From assembly GCA_964601765.1 (NCBI GenBank), contig CAZROR010000005.1, positions 1 through 50,333 on the forward strand: a DNA stretch of 50,333 nucleotides. The letters run 5' to 3'. The notes below the pieces were generated by a model that had not been told where the DNA came from, did not search any database, and saw only the letters and a program-made list of their open reading frames with translations. Position numbers and translations under genes: made by a program. The DNA is from SZUA-181 sp964601765. Lineage in GTDB: Bacteria > Pseudomonadota > Zetaproteobacteria > Mariprofundales > Mariprofundaceae. Below are positions 24,100 through 33,978 of this stretch, in pieces; the first letter of the stretch is position 1, and every line of letters starts with the position of its first letter.

Positions 24100-25908
24100 T
24101 CACGCCGATACGGAACTTACGCCTCCATGCGCCGCTTCAGAGGCGTGCATCTGTTCCACCTCCCCCGCATACCGTGCAAGGATCCGTTCACGCCGTACTT
24201 TCAGCGTTGGTGTAAGCATGCCGTTATCCTGGGTCCAGGGCTCTGCCACAAAGCGAAAGTCTGCCACGTGCATGTACCTGGGTAGCTCCCGAAGTGCCCG
24301 GTCGATGTGCTGCTGGAACCATGTGTGCACAGCGGCATCCCTGTGCCAGCCATCCGGCAGGGGGTGCCCTGCATGCAGGTGCCAGGCCTTTGCCAGGGCG
24401 GCCTCATCAGGCACGATCAGGGCAATGAGGTGGGGCTGCCCATCGCCGGCAACCATGGCCTGGGCAACGGCAGGCAGATGCAGTTGCAAATGCATTTCCA
24501 CCAGGGCCGGCGGTACGTTTTCACCATTGGAAAGCACGATGATTTCCTTTTTGCGATCGATGATGCGGACAAAGCCTTCCGCATCGATCTCGGCAATATC
24601 CCCGGTATGCAGCCAGCCCTCGCTGTCGATCGCCCTGGCCGTCGCATCAGGCTGCCCCCAGTAGCCCTGCATGATCATCTCGCCACGTGCCAGCAGCTCG
24701 CCGTCATCAGCCAGTTGCAGGGCAACGCCCGGCAGCGCCTGGCCCACTGTTTCCGGCCTGATGCACCGCTCACGATTCACCGCCAGCACCGGTGCAGCCT
24801 CGGTCAAGCCATAACCCGGCAGTACGGTGATCCCGGCAGCCAGCAGGAATCGGGCAATGGCGGGACTCAGAGCCGCGCCCCCTGAGATAAAAAGCCGGAG
24901 CCGGCCGCCCAGTCTGTCCCGCAGGCGTGCGTGGACGAGCCGATCCAATATGGCCCAGGCACACCTGCACCCCATGGAGAGTACCTTCCCCTGCTGTGCG
25001 AGGTTGAAGCGGGCCATACCGAGCACCTGCGCCTTCTGGAACAGCCAGCGCTGAATCCTCGTTGCCTGCTGCAGCTTTTCCTGGACGCCGGCATGGATCT
25101 TTTCATACAGGCGTGGTACCGAAAGAACAATCGTCGGCCGTACTTCCCGCATGTCACGCATGAGTGTCGTGACATCGCCGGCATAGGCGATCCGGCTGCC
25201 GCTGGCCACCGGGAGAAAATGTCCGACCGTCCGCTCGAAGGCGTGGGATACCGGCAGAAAAGACAAAAACACGTCACTCGGAAATACGGGAACAGCACCA
25301 AGCCCCGCGGCAACATCGGCCAGCAGGTTGTGGTGTGTGAGTATGACACCCTTCGGTCTGCCGGTGGTGCCGGACGTATAGATCAGCGTAGCCAGCGCCT
25401 TTCCATCCGGGCATGGTGTATCGAGCCGGTCATCCCAATCCGAATCTTGACTGACTGTGGCCAGGCTTTCACCCACATCACCAAACAGCGGGGTGGCCGC
25501 AATCTCCAGCCCGGACAGCTTGCGCTGCTGCTCTCCGGGCTCAACCAGCACATGGCGGCATCCCGCATCATGGAAAACATACTGCACGGCTGCCGGCGGG
25601 TCCGTGAAATAGGCGGGCACAGTCACAGCCCCGATGCGCAGGATGGCAAAATCGGCCAGCAACCATTCGATGCAGTTATGGCCGAGCACGCCAACCCGGT
25701 CTCCCGGGGCGATGCCATGTGCCCGCAACCAGGCAGCCACACGCCGTACCCGCTGCTGTACATCCCGGCGTGTCAGGCTCTGCCAGTGGCCGCTGGCTTC
25801 GCGCCTGCTCAGCATGGGGGCATCTCCCCAGTCTGCAGGCGATTTGAACAGCAGATCGGACAGGCAATCAGCCCGTCGGGCAAGCCCCAGGCCCGGACAC
25901 TCAGCCAT
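24100..25908 (-). CDS. long-chain acyl-CoA synthetase (AMP-forming)
   Basis: A 602-residue ANL-family ligase, probably activating fatty acids to acyl-CoA. The P-loop LIYTSGTTGRPKGVILTHHN, the LPVSHAFERT segment, PGYGLTEAAPV, the adenylate-binding WLHTGDIAEIDAEG and the hinge IIDRKKEIIVLSNGENV are in the expected order, and the C-terminal lysine is likely in TPTLKVRRERI. The ATG at 25908 overlaps the end of the FadJ-like gene by 8 bp; an upstream in-frame start 56 codons earlier lies inside that gene and is rejected. The length is typical of FadD15-type ligases. Together with the thiolase and FadJ-like genes it forms a beta-oxidation operon; chain-length preference is not evident. Confidence 0.88.
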   Translation of the reverse strand: MAECPGLGLARRADCLSDLLFKSPADWGDAPMLSRREASGHWQSLTRRDVQQRVRRVAAWLRAHGIAPGDRVGVLGHNCIEWLLADFAILRIGAVTVPAYFTDPPAAVQYVFHDAGCRHVLVEPGEQQRKLSGLEIAATPLFGDVGESLATVSQDSDWDDRLDTPCPDGKALATLIYTSGTTGRPKGVILTHHNLLADVAAGLGAVPVFPSDVFLSFLPVSHAFERTVGHFLPVASGSRIAYAGDVTTLMRDMREVRPTIVLSVPRLYEKIHAGVQEKLQQATRIQRWLFQKAQVLGMARFNLAQQGKVLSMGCRCAWAILDRLVHARLRDRLGGRLRLFISGGAALSPAIARFLLAAGITVLPGYGLTEAAPVLAVNRERCIRPETVGQALPGVALQLADDGELLARGEMIMQGYWGQPDATARAIDSEGWLHTGDIAEIDAEGFVRIIDRKKEIIVLSNGENVPPALVEMHLQLHLPAVAQAMVAGDGQPHLIALIVPDEAALAKAWHLHAGHPLPDGWHRDAAVHTWFQQHIDRALRELPRYMHVADFRFVAEPWTQDNGMLTPTLKVRRERILARYAGEVEQMHASEAAHGGVSSVSA

Positions 25909-27973
25909 GGAGATGGGCGAGATTCTCCGGGATATCAAGATGCAGCTGCCCCAGACGCTTGCGTAATTCAGCCTCCGGCTGGCCGGCAAAATGATGAAGC
26001 AGTCCGCCACGGAACGGAGGAAAGCCGATGCCGTACACCATGGACGCGTCAAGATGTTGGGCATCCTTGACAACACCTTCCTGCAGGCATTTCAGGGCCT
26101 CCACCAGCATCGGCAGCAGACAGATATCAATGATCTGCTCATGGGTCATGTCGCTCCGAGTAGCCTCTGCCCCCGCGCCAGGGCCTGCATCACCGGATAG
26201 TCCCTCGATATAATGGCCAAGCTCGGGATTCGGATCGCCGCGCTTGCCTTTCGCATACGTAAAGAAACCCTTTCCGGACTTTTCACCAAGCAGGCCCGCC
26301 TCAACCATGGCGGCAAACCAGTCCGGCATTGCCAGATGCTTGCCAAAGGCATCGGACAGCTGTGCGCCAACATGCAGGCAGATATCCAGCCCCACGCGGT
26401 CTGCCAGTTCAAATGCTCCCATGGGCATGCCGAAGCGCTTTAATACTCCATCAACATGTGCCGGTCTCTGCCCCTTTTCCGGCAGGCTGAAAGCCGCCGA
26501 CATGTATGGCATCAGGCAGCGATTGACGAGAAACCCCGGGCGATCAGCGACGATGACCGGATATTTACCCCAGTTTTCTGCCAGCGCACAGACTGTATTC
26601 AGCGTTTTCTTTGTTGTCTTTGCCCCGGCCACAACCTCAACCAGCGGCATCTTCGGGGCCGGATTGAAAAAGTGCATGCCGGCCATGCGCCCCGGATGCC
26701 TGCGGCCTGCCTGCATGTCCGATACGGACAGGGATGACGTGTTCGTCAGCAACAGCGTGTCTCTGGCCACTTCCTTTTCCAGATCAGCCCATAGCGCCTG
26801 CTTGATGTCCATGTCTTCAAGCACGGCTTCGATAACCACCTGCTGCGCCTTTAGCCCGGATCTGTCCATGACCGGACGTATGCGCGCCAGCCGCCCGCGA
26901 TCACGTCGCGCCAGCCGCGACAGCGCCCGCATGCCACGGGCAAGGGCATCTTCGGCAACATCATGCATGTCCACCAGGCAGCGCTTTGCCGCAACCCAGG
27001 CGATACCGCTTCCCATGACGCCGGCACCGAACACTGCCACCCGCTCGATACCAGCCACTGACTTCTTGCCCTGTCGGACAGCTGGCTGGTGTCTGAGCGC
27101 CTCCCCCAGCCGGAAAACACGGATCAGGTTCTTGCATGTCGGCGTCACCGCCAGCTGGCCCAGCGATTCCGCCTCGCGTGCGTAAGCGAGTCCGTCAGAC
27201 ATGCCAATGATTTCCGAAAGCAGGTGAATCGTGGCTGGCAGGGCAGGATAGGCTGCATCGATATCCAGGTGACGAAAACGGGACAGCACGCGCCGTTCAG
27301 CCTGCCTGAAAAACAGCGCACGCGCCGGCCACAAGCGAAGCCACCACGGGCGTAGTGCTGCGCGTTTTGTCTTCCCTTTTTCCGCAAGCCAGTCAATGCC
27401 GGCCTCCACCCGTCCGTCAGCACAGGCAATGTCGGCCAGCCCCATGCGCCGCGCCTTCTTTGCATCCACGGTGCGACCACTCAGGATCATGTCCACTGCA
27501 GCAAGCCAGCCAACCCTCCTGGGCAGGCGTACACAGCCACCGAACCCGGGATGGATGCCAATCCTGATTTCGGGCAGGGCCAGCTGCGTTTTTGCGTCAT
27601 CAACGGCAATGATGTAATCACATGCCATGGCGACTTCGAGCCCCCCACCCATGGCTGCGCCATTTACAACTGCGATGGACACGGCTTCCAGATCCTCAAT
27701 ACGCCGGCACACAGCCTGTCCACGCTCAGCCAGTCGCTCGGCCTCGGCGACACTGCTGACATCACGGATGAGGTCGATATCCGCACCAGCGATAAAACAG
27801 CCGGGGATACCGCTGTCGAGCACGAGAATCTCCGGCGTGTTCTTCTCCAGCGCGTCCAGATGGGCCTCAAGCTGCTCCATGCAGGCAATATCCAGCACAT
27901 TCACGGATTTATCCCGCCGCATAAAATGCAGCCGTGCCCGCTTCCCCTTGCGGGTGAGTCTTACGACTTCCAT
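25901..27973 (-). CDS. fadJ: multifunctional beta-oxidation enzyme (enoyl-CoA hydratase / 3-hydroxyacyl-CoA dehydrogenase)
   Basis: A 690-residue two-domain alpha-subunit of the fatty acid oxidation complex. The N-terminal crotonase domain has the oxyanion loop FIAGADIDLI and the catalytic pair in NGAAMGGGLEVAMACDY and LPEIRIGIHPGFGG. The second half is an NAD-dependent dehydrogenase with VAVFGAGVMGSGIAW, NTSSLSVSDM, and the catalytic HFFNPAPKMPLVEVV with a conserved H. It starts at 27973 with a GGGGAGCG site, overlapping the thiolase stop by 13 bp. The gene pair resembles fadI-fadJ; a FadB-type function is equally possible. No acyl-CoA dehydrogenase is in the window. Confidence 0.9.
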   Translation of the reverse strand: MEVVRLTRKGKRARLHFMRRDKSVNVLDIACMEQLEAHLDALEKNTPEILVLDSGIPGCFIAGADIDLIRDVSSVAEAERLAERGQAVCRRIEDLEAVSIAVVNGAAMGGGLEVAMACDYIIAVDDAKTQLALPEIRIGIHPGFGGCVRLPRRVGWLAAVDMILSGRTVDAKKARRMGLADIACADGRVEAGIDWLAEKGKTKRAALRPWWLRLWPARALFFRQAERRVLSRFRHLDIDAAYPALPATIHLLSEIIGMSDGLAYAREAESLGQLAVTPTCKNLIRVFRLGEALRHQPAVRQGKKSVAGIERVAVFGAGVMGSGIAWVAAKRCLVDMHDVAEDALARGMRALSRLARRDRGRLARIRPVMDRSGLKAQQVVIEAVLEDMDIKQALWADLEKEVARDTLLLTNTSSLSVSDMQAGRRHPGRMAGMHFFNPAPKMPLVEVVAGAKTTKKTLNTVCALAENWGKYPVIVADRPGFLVNRCLMPYMSAAFSLPEKGQRPAHVDGVLKRFGMPMGAFELADRVGLDICLHVGAQLSDAFGKHLAMPDWFAAMVEAGLLGEKSGKGFFTYAKGKRGDPNPELGHYIEGLSGDAGPGAGAEATRSDMTHEQIIDICLLPMLVEALKCLQEGVVKDAQHLDASMVYGIGFPPFRGGLLHHFAGQPEAELRKRLGQLHLDIPENLAHLHG

Positions 27974-29262
27974 GGCTCGCTCCCCAGCAGCACCGCACCT
28001 CCCTGACCACCACCGATGCACAGTGTCGCCAGCCCCAGGCCGCCTCCCGTATCACGCTCCAACTGCCTGAGCAGGGTGAGCACAAGCCGGGCACCGGTTG
28101 CCCCGACCGGATGACCCACCGCAATGGCCCCGCCATGCACATTCAATCGCTCCATGGTGGGAGCTCCCATGGGCCTACCGGAAATAAGACACTTGCCGGC
28201 ATAGCGCCTGGAATCCATGGCTTTCAGCACAGCCAAGACCTGTGCTGCAAAGGCCTCGTTGATTTCCACTCTCGCAATATCAGATATGCCAACACCTGTA
28301 GCGGTCAGAAGACGGTGGCAGGCGTGCACCGGCCCCAACCCCATTCTGGCCGGATCGCATCCGGCATAGGCCCAGTCATGCACATAGCCGAGGATACTCC
28401 AGCCTTCGGCCTCGGCCTTTTCACGGTGCGTCAGCAGCAGCATGGCTGCGCCATCGGTAATCTGGGAGCTGTTGCCTGCGGTTACCGTCCCGAGCGGGCG
28501 CTCGAAGACTGGCTTCAGGCGAGCCAGTGCCTCCATGCTCTGTCCTGCACGGATGCCCTCATCACGATGCACAGCATCGTATGTCGGCGGCACAAAGGTG
28601 CGCATAACCTCATCATCAAACCAGCCCTGTTCCCACGCCGCATGCGCTCGCTGATGGCTTTGCAGCGCGAACGTATCCTGTTCCTGTCGCGAAACGGCGA
28701 ACTCCCGTGCCAGCACCTCGGCCGTCTGTCCCATGTTCATGCCGACAGTGGGATCGGTCAGGCCCTCAAGAAGTGACACGCGCGGCTTCCACGGAGCACG
28801 CACAAGGGCGGCAAGCGCCCTGAGCCTGGCGGCCGCATTCCTGGCTTTTTGCAGCCTGGCCATGGCAGCACGGAACTGGTCGTGAAACAGCAGTGGTGCG
28901 TACGTCATGGACTCCACGCCACCGGCCAGAATGACCTCCGCACGACCAGCCTGGATTTTTTCGGCGGCATCCGTCACAGCCTGCATGCCCGAGGCACAAT
29001 TGCGATGTACGGTATGGGCCGGAACTGCTTTTGGCAGCTGGGCCTGCAGCGCAATCACGCGTGCGATATTTGTTGCCTCCGACGGCTGAATCACATTGCC
29101 AATGATGACCGCATCCAGCCTGTCAGCATCAACCGGAGAGCGGGCCATCAGCTCGCGTACAGCAAGCACACCAAGCTCAACGGCTGAAAACGCACGCAAT
29201 ACACCTTCGGCCTTACCGAACGGTGTGCGTACCCCCCCAATGACAACCACATCCCGTTGCAT
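27961..29262 (-). CDS. fadI: acetyl-CoA acyltransferase (3-ketoacyl-CoA thiolase)
   Basis: A 433-residue thiolase. The start at 29262 (MQRDVVVIGGVRTPFGKA) follows a clear AAGGAG site; the 74 residues that can be read upstream in frame do not resemble the family. The nucleophilic cysteine is in HRNCASGMQAV, and the C-terminal active-site residues are in NVHGGAIAVGHPVGATGAR and LCIGGGQGGA. A FadI-like length and the adjacent FadJ-like gene suggest the beta subunit of a fatty acid oxidation complex. It is the first gene of a leftward operon that continues through fadJ and the acyl-CoA ligase. Confidence 0.92.
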   Translation of the reverse strand: MQRDVVVIGGVRTPFGKAEGVLRAFSAVELGVLAVRELMARSPVDADRLDAVIIGNVIQPSEATNIARVIALQAQLPKAVPAHTVHRNCASGMQAVTDAAEKIQAGRAEVILAGGVESMTYAPLLFHDQFRAAMARLQKARNAAARLRALAALVRAPWKPRVSLLEGLTDPTVGMNMGQTAEVLAREFAVSRQEQDTFALQSHQRAHAAWEQGWFDDEVMRTFVPPTYDAVHRDEGIRAGQSMEALARLKPVFERPLGTVTAGNSSQITDGAAMLLLTHREKAEAEGWSILGYVHDWAYAGCDPARMGLGPVHACHRLLTATGVGISDIARVEINEAFAAQVLAVLKAMDSRRYAGKCLISGRPMGAPTMERLNVHGGAIAVGHPVGATGARLVLTLLRQLERDTGGGLGLATLCIGGGQGGAVLLGSEPWKS

Positions 29263-29553
29263 ACATACTCCTTGGTATTGAATAGACGATAGCAACCGAG
29301 CTGGCAACCTGTCGTCGCGACCCGGACAACCGCGCTTACATGCAGGAAAGGCCTCTAGCCCGGACTTTTCGTGAGATTGCGGATGGATGGCGCGGGACAG
29401 GTGCGGCCGGGGCGCGCAGCCGGCCCGCATGGACAAGCCAGGCACCGCAACATGCAAGCTGTCCCTCATCAAATTGCACTTCAATAGCCCACAATCTCTT
29501 AATCCAGCTTGGCACCGCGCCCGTCATCGCATGGCTCTCATGAAAAATCCGGG

Positions 29554-31200
29554 CTAGTCCCTGCGTCTGGCCTTGTAGTCATTGATCAGGCCATTTGTTG
29601 AGCTGTCATGACTGGTTACCTCACCGTCCAGCATCAGCTCCGGCAGAATCCGCCGCGCAAGCTGCTTGCCGAGCTCCACACCCCACTGGTCAAAGGCATT
29701 GATGTTCCAGACCACGCTCTGCACGAAGATTTTGTGCTCGTACATGGCGATCAATGCGCCCAGCGCCTCCGGTGTCAGCTTCTGGAACAGGATGGAATTA
29801 GAGGGCTTGTTACCGGGAAATACGCGGTGCGGAATGGCTGCCTCAAGCTCCTCCCCGTGTATCCCGGCTGCCTCAAGCTCCGCACGCACCTCATCAGCTG
29901 TCTTGCCGCGCATCAGCGCCTCTGTCTGCGCAAAGAAATTGGACAGCAAAATCGTATGGTGCTGACCGATCGGGTTTTTGCTCTCAACCGGGGCCAGGAA
30001 GTCGCAGGGCACCAGCTTCGTCCCTTGGTGGATGAGCTGGTAGAATGCGTGCTGGCCGTTGGTGCCCGGTTCGCCCCAGATGATGGGCCCGGTCGAATAG
30101 TCCACGGGCTTGCCGTCCCGCGTCACACACTTGCCGTTGCTCTCCATGTCTCCTTGCTGAAAATAGGCGGAAAATCGGTGCATGTATTGGTCATAGGGAA
30201 GAATTGCGTGTGAATCGGCATCCCAGAAGTTGTTGTACCAGATGCCGAGCATGGCAAGGATAACCGGCATATTTTCGGCAAATGGTGCCGTACGGAAATG
30301 CTCATCCATCGCATGCGCGCCGGCTAAAAGCTTTTCGAAGTTGTCCATGCCCAGATACAGCGCAATCGAAAGCCCGACCGCACTCCACAGAGAATAACGT
30401 CCACCGACCCAGTCCCAAAACTCAAACATGTGATCCGTGTCGATACCGAAATTACTCACGGCCTCGGCATTCGTCGATACGGCAACAAAATGGCGTGCCA
30501 CGGCCTGTTTTGTACCACCGCGCGTCAGAAACCAGTCACGTGCGGTCTTCGCATTCGTGATGGTTTCCTGGGTGGTAAAGGTCTTGGAGACAATAACAAA
30601 CAATGTCGTTTCCCGGCTCAGCCGCTTCAGTGTTTCAACAATCTGGGTACCGTCTACATTCGATACAAAATGTACGTGCAGCCCTTCACGGGCATAAGGC
30701 CTCAGCGCTTCGCATACCATGGCTGGCCCCAAATCCGATCCCCCGATACCGATATTGACGATATCCGTGATGGGCTTGCCGGAGCAGCCGAGCCAGCGGC
30801 CTTCACGCACGTCCTCGGTAAAGGTACGCATGCGCGCAAGCACGGCATTGATGCCGGGCATGACATCCGTGCCATCCACGGGAATAGGACGGTTGGAGCG
30901 GTTGCGCAGGGCCACGTGCAGCACGGCGCGGTGTTCGGTGTTATTGATTTTTTCACCGCCAAACATGCGGTCGATCTCCTGCCTGAGGCCAGCCTCCTCG
31001 GCCAGACACAGCAGCAGGCGCATGGTCTCTTCGGTGATCCGGTTCTTGGAATAGTCCAGAAGAATGTCCTGAAAGCGCAACGAAAAACGTGCAAAGCGCT
31101 CCGGGTCGGCCGCAAACATCTCGCGCATATGATGCCCGGCCATCTCCACCCGATGGGCCTGTAACGACTTCCAGGTGCTGGAATTGGTCAACTCGGACAT
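29554..31200 (-). CDS. pgi: glucose-6-phosphate isomerase
   Basis: A 548-residue phosphoglucose isomerase interconverting glucose-6-phosphate and fructose-6-phosphate. Family signatures are NIGIGGSDLGPAMVCEAL, VSKTFTTQETITNAKTARDW, WDWVGGRYSLWSAVGLSI and the C-terminal FDQWGVELGKQLA. Length matches the E. coli type. The ATG at 31200 has a GGAGGGGAAT site. It is transcribed away from glgA with a 142-bp gap; the two genes sit at the start of a glycogen and hexose block. 291 bp with no recognisable gene lie between its stop and the fadI start. Confidence 0.97.
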   Translation of the reverse strand: MSELTNSSTWKSLQAHRVEMAGHHMREMFAADPERFARFSLRFQDILLDYSKNRITEETMRLLLCLAEEAGLRQEIDRMFGGEKINNTEHRAVLHVALRNRSNRPIPVDGTDVMPGINAVLARMRTFTEDVREGRWLGCSGKPITDIVNIGIGGSDLGPAMVCEALRPYAREGLHVHFVSNVDGTQIVETLKRLSRETTLFVIVSKTFTTQETITNAKTARDWFLTRGGTKQAVARHFVAVSTNAEAVSNFGIDTDHMFEFWDWVGGRYSLWSAVGLSIALYLGMDNFEKLLAGAHAMDEHFRTAPFAENMPVILAMLGIWYNNFWDADSHAILPYDQYMHRFSAYFQQGDMESNGKCVTRDGKPVDYSTGPIIWGEPGTNGQHAFYQLIHQGTKLVPCDFLAPVESKNPIGQHHTILLSNFFAQTEALMRGKTADEVRAELEAAGIHGEELEAAIPHRVFPGNKPSNSILFQKLTPEALGALIAMYEHKIFVQSVVWNINAFDQWGVELGKQLARRILPELMLDGEVTSHDSSTNGLINDYKARRRD

Positions 31201-31295
31201 ATTCCCCTCCTGCCACCGATGTTCAGCCTATATGCGAAGAAAAGCAAATGCCACCGACTCACAATTTTTTGCATCGTATTTTCACATGCCGGGCG

Positions 31296-31301
31296 TATAA
31301 T
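31296..31301 (+). promoter_or_regulatory. candidate -10 box for glgA
   Basis: A perfect TATAAT lies 42 bp upstream of the glgA ATG in the pgi-glgA divergent gap. TTGCAT upstream is 21 bp away, too far for a usual -35, so either the promoter relies on the GCG extended context or this is chance. Confidence 0.3.
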
Positions 31302-31342
31302 CAGCCCCACAGCATCCACCTGGATGCGGCCACGGGGGAACC

Positions 31343-32821
31343 ATGCCAGGACTGAATATTGTTTTCGTCGCTTCCGAGGCCTCACCGCTGGCCAAGACTG
31401 GAGGACTGGCCGACGTCGTGGGTTCGCTGCCACATGCACTCAAGCGCCTGGGCCACGATGTCACCGTGATTCTTCCCTTTTACCGACGCCATATTTGTAT
31501 CAACGACATCACACTTACTCCTTTCGGCACACCTGTTCACCTGTCGATAGATGGTGTGGAGCGCTGGGTGCCCCTGCACAGTATGCAGGCCGATGGACTC
31601 GACTTCATCCTTATCGAACAGGATGACCTTTTCGACCGCGGGGGACTCTACGGCCCTGCCGGCAGTGCCTATGATGATAACCCACTTCGCTTCACGCTCT
31701 TCACGCGCGCAGCCATCGAGGCAGCCGGGATGTTCCAGCGGCCCGTGGATATCTTCCACTGCCACGACTGGCAGACCGCGATTCTTCCCCTGCTGCTCAG
31801 ACGCCAATACCTTCACTTGCCACAGATTGCAGCATCACGATGCATCTACACCATCCATAACCTTGCCTATCAGGGAGTATTCCCCCCTGAGTGGGTGGAC
31901 CGGCTGGATATTCCAGCCGATCTGTTCCATCCCGAAGGCTTCGAATTCCATGGCCAGGTCAATTTCATGAAGGCCGGCATTCTGATGAGCGATCATGTCA
32001 CGACAGTCAGCGAAACATATGCCGAAGAAATTCTCACACCGGCCTATGGCTGGGGACTAGAAGGGTTTCTGAGACGGCACCGCCAGAAAGTATCCGGCAT
32101 CGTGAATGGCCTGGATATCGCCACATGGGATCCGGCAACCGATCCATTCATTGCCAAAAATTTCAGCATAGGGAGGATGCAGGGAAAACAGGCGTGCAAG
32201 GCGGATCTGCAGCTCCAGGCGGGGATAACAGAAACACCCCAGCCTCCCCTGCTGGCCATGGTCTCACGTCTGGCTGAGCAAAAGGGTGTGGATCTGCTGA
32301 TTCCGGCCATCCCAAACTGGCTGCGAGAAGGCTGCCAGCTCGTAATTCTCGGTTCAGGCGATCCCGCCTATGAAGGTATGCTGCGCGATCTGGCTGAGCT
32401 GTACCCGGAGCAGATGCACTTTTACAGCGGCTTCAACGAAGCACTTGCCCACCGAATATACGCTGGAGCCGATATCTTCCTAATGCCATCGCGCTTCGAG
32501 CCGTGCGGCCTGAGCCAACTGATGGCCATGCGCTATGGCACCATCCCTGTGGCACGCGCCACGGGTGGTCTGAAAGATACGGTGCTGGATTACGATGACA
32601 GCCGCACCAGGGCAACGGGCTTCACCTTCGCACATGCTGATCCGGAAGACCTGGAACGCGCAGTAAAGCGTGCCCTGAACGTGTATGCGACAAAAGCTGC
32701 CTGGCGGCGGCTCGTTAGCCAGGCCATGCGACGGGATTCATCCTGGGATGCCTCGGCCCAGAAGTACCTGGCATTGTATGAGCTGATTCTACGAGAGCCT
32801 ATTCACACAAATGTTGAGTGA
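31343..32821 (+). CDS. glgA: glycogen synthase (ADP-glucose)
   Basis: A 492-residue GT5 glycosyltransferase that extends alpha-1,4-glucan from ADP-glucose. It begins with NIVFVASEASPLAKTGGLADVVGSLP, containing the KTGGL substrate motif, and has FHCHDWQTAILPLLLR, TIHNLAYQGVFP, MVSRLAEQKGVDLL, and MPSRFEPCGLSQLMAMRYG with the second active-site motif. Length is normal. The branching enzyme and ADP-glucose pyrophosphorylase genes are not in the window. A GGGGGAACC site precedes the ATG. It is followed by glucokinase on the same strand after 191 bp. Confidence 0.96.
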   Translation: MPGLNIVFVASEASPLAKTGGLADVVGSLPHALKRLGHDVTVILPFYRRHICINDITLTPFGTPVHLSIDGVERWVPLHSMQADGLDFILIEQDDLFDRGGLYGPAGSAYDDNPLRFTLFTRAAIEAAGMFQRPVDIFHCHDWQTAILPLLLRRQYLHLPQIAASRCIYTIHNLAYQGVFPPEWVDRLDIPADLFHPEGFEFHGQVNFMKAGILMSDHVTTVSETYAEEILTPAYGWGLEGFLRRHRQKVSGIVNGLDIATWDPATDPFIAKNFSIGRMQGKQACKADLQLQAGITETPQPPLLAMVSRLAEQKGVDLLIPAIPNWLREGCQLVILGSGDPAYEGMLRDLAELYPEQMHFYSGFNEALAHRIYAGADIFLMPSRFEPCGLSQLMAMRYGTIPVARATGGLKDTVLDYDDSRTRATGFTFAHADPEDLERAVKRALNVYATKAAWRRLVSQAMRRDSSWDASAQKYLALYELILREPIHTNVE

Positions 32822-33012
32822 GTGTTTGCTGACCCCAAATAAACGACGAGCAATACCGGATGGCCGCACCTGGGGCGCGCCCCTTCGGAATAAGGCCATT
32901 TTTGTGCCCCGCTACGTTATTTCCCGCTGATGTACAGCAAATACATCAACTCGACATGCCTTGCACAACAAAACACCTCTGATCAACATATGGATGAGCA
33001 GGCCCTAGCACA

Positions 33013-33978
33013 ATGACCCTGGACACTGTTCTCACACTGGATGTCGGCGGTACCCATATACGCGCAGCTGCCGTCGATGTGCAGGGCCATATTCATATGC
33101 TGAAAAAGGAACGTACTGAGTTGTTCAGGTTGTCGGCAAACTCGCCGGCAGAGGCCGGGAAACAGATTGTCGATACGCTTGTCTCCATTCTCGCGCCTCT
33201 GCGCAAGGCCCATCCGGACGTCCGTATAGCAGGCCTCGGCTTCCCGGGGTTTTTCCATGGCGACAGCGGCATCCTGGCCGCGTCGCCGAATATTCCACGA
33301 CTGCATGAGTTTGACCTAGCAACAGCACTGGCCGCGCGCCTGAACATGGCAGTCTGCGTGCAGAATGATGCGCTTCTTGCCGCCGTCGGAGAATTTCATT
33401 TCGGTATAGGACGTGGCCTCGATCATCTGCTGCATATCACCCTGGGCACCGGCATCGGTGGCGGTGTGGTCATTGACGGCCATGCCTACAGCGGTGAAGG
33501 CGGCATGGCCATGGAAGTCGGCCACCTGCGCGTCGAACCAGTGGACAGCCCGACAGCACGGCTGTGCGGTTGCGGCAACCGGGGCTGCCTGGAAGCCTAT
33601 GCCTCAGCCAATTCGATTGCCTCCCGTTATGCGGAAACAGCCGGCGATGCGACTGCCCGGTCAGCGGAGCAGGTCCATGCCCTCGCCCAGGCCGGTAACC
33701 ATCCGGCACGTGGGATCATCGAAGATGCCGGGCGCCGGCTCGGCGGGGCACTGGCAGAGGCCGTCAAGCTATTGGATATCCATCATATCAGCATCAGCGG
33801 CGGTCTCACCGGTGCCTGGGACATTCTCTACCCACCCCTCTGCCGGGAAATTGAGAATGGACTGATCCCACCAATGAGGGACCACATTCGCGTTTACCGC
33901 TCCACTCTTGGAGACAGGGCCGGTCTGCTGGGTGCCGCAGCTTATGCCCTGAGGCAAGGCCTTACAACCAGACCATAA
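33013..33978 (+). CDS. ROK-family sugar kinase, probable glucokinase
   Basis: A 321-residue kinase of the ROK family. ATP-binding DVGGTHIRAAAVD (10-22), the catalytic D119 in QNDALLAAVGE, LGTGIGGGVV (144-152) and the zinc site H171 with C185, C187 and C192 (LCGCGNRGCLE) are all present. The motif set fits glucokinase, and the position beside glycogen genes favours glucose as substrate, but other hexoses or N-acetylhexosamines cannot be excluded. Its end overlaps the convergent phosphorylase gene by 17 bp, with no terminator visible. Confidence 0.88.
   Translation: MTLDTVLTLDVGGTHIRAAAVDVQGHIHMLKKERTELFRLSANSPAEAGKQIVDTLVSILAPLRKAHPDVRIAGLGFPGFFHGDSGILAASPNIPRLHEFDLATALAARLNMAVCVQNDALLAAVGEFHFGIGRGLDHLLHITLGTGIGGGVVIDGHAYSGEGGMAMEVGHLRVEPVDSPTARLCGCGNRGCLEAYASANSIASRYAETAGDATARSAEQVHALAQAGNHPARGIIEDAGRRLGGALAEAVKLLDIHHISISGGLTGAWDILYPPLCREIENGLIPPMRDHIRVYRSTLGDRAGLLGAAAYALRQGLTTRP

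Noticed and set aside
29263..29553. Possible promoter TTGCCA-17-TATTCA for fadI on the minus strand (29307-29279)
   Set aside because: The implied transcript would start in or beside the AAGGAG ribosome site, which makes it unlikely. No gene is seen in these 291 bp either.
32822..33012. Perfect palindrome GGGGCGCGCCCC at 32872-32883 after glgA
   Set aside because: A stem that short with no loop cannot be a normal hairpin, and no T run follows at once. It may be chance in GC-rich DNA.
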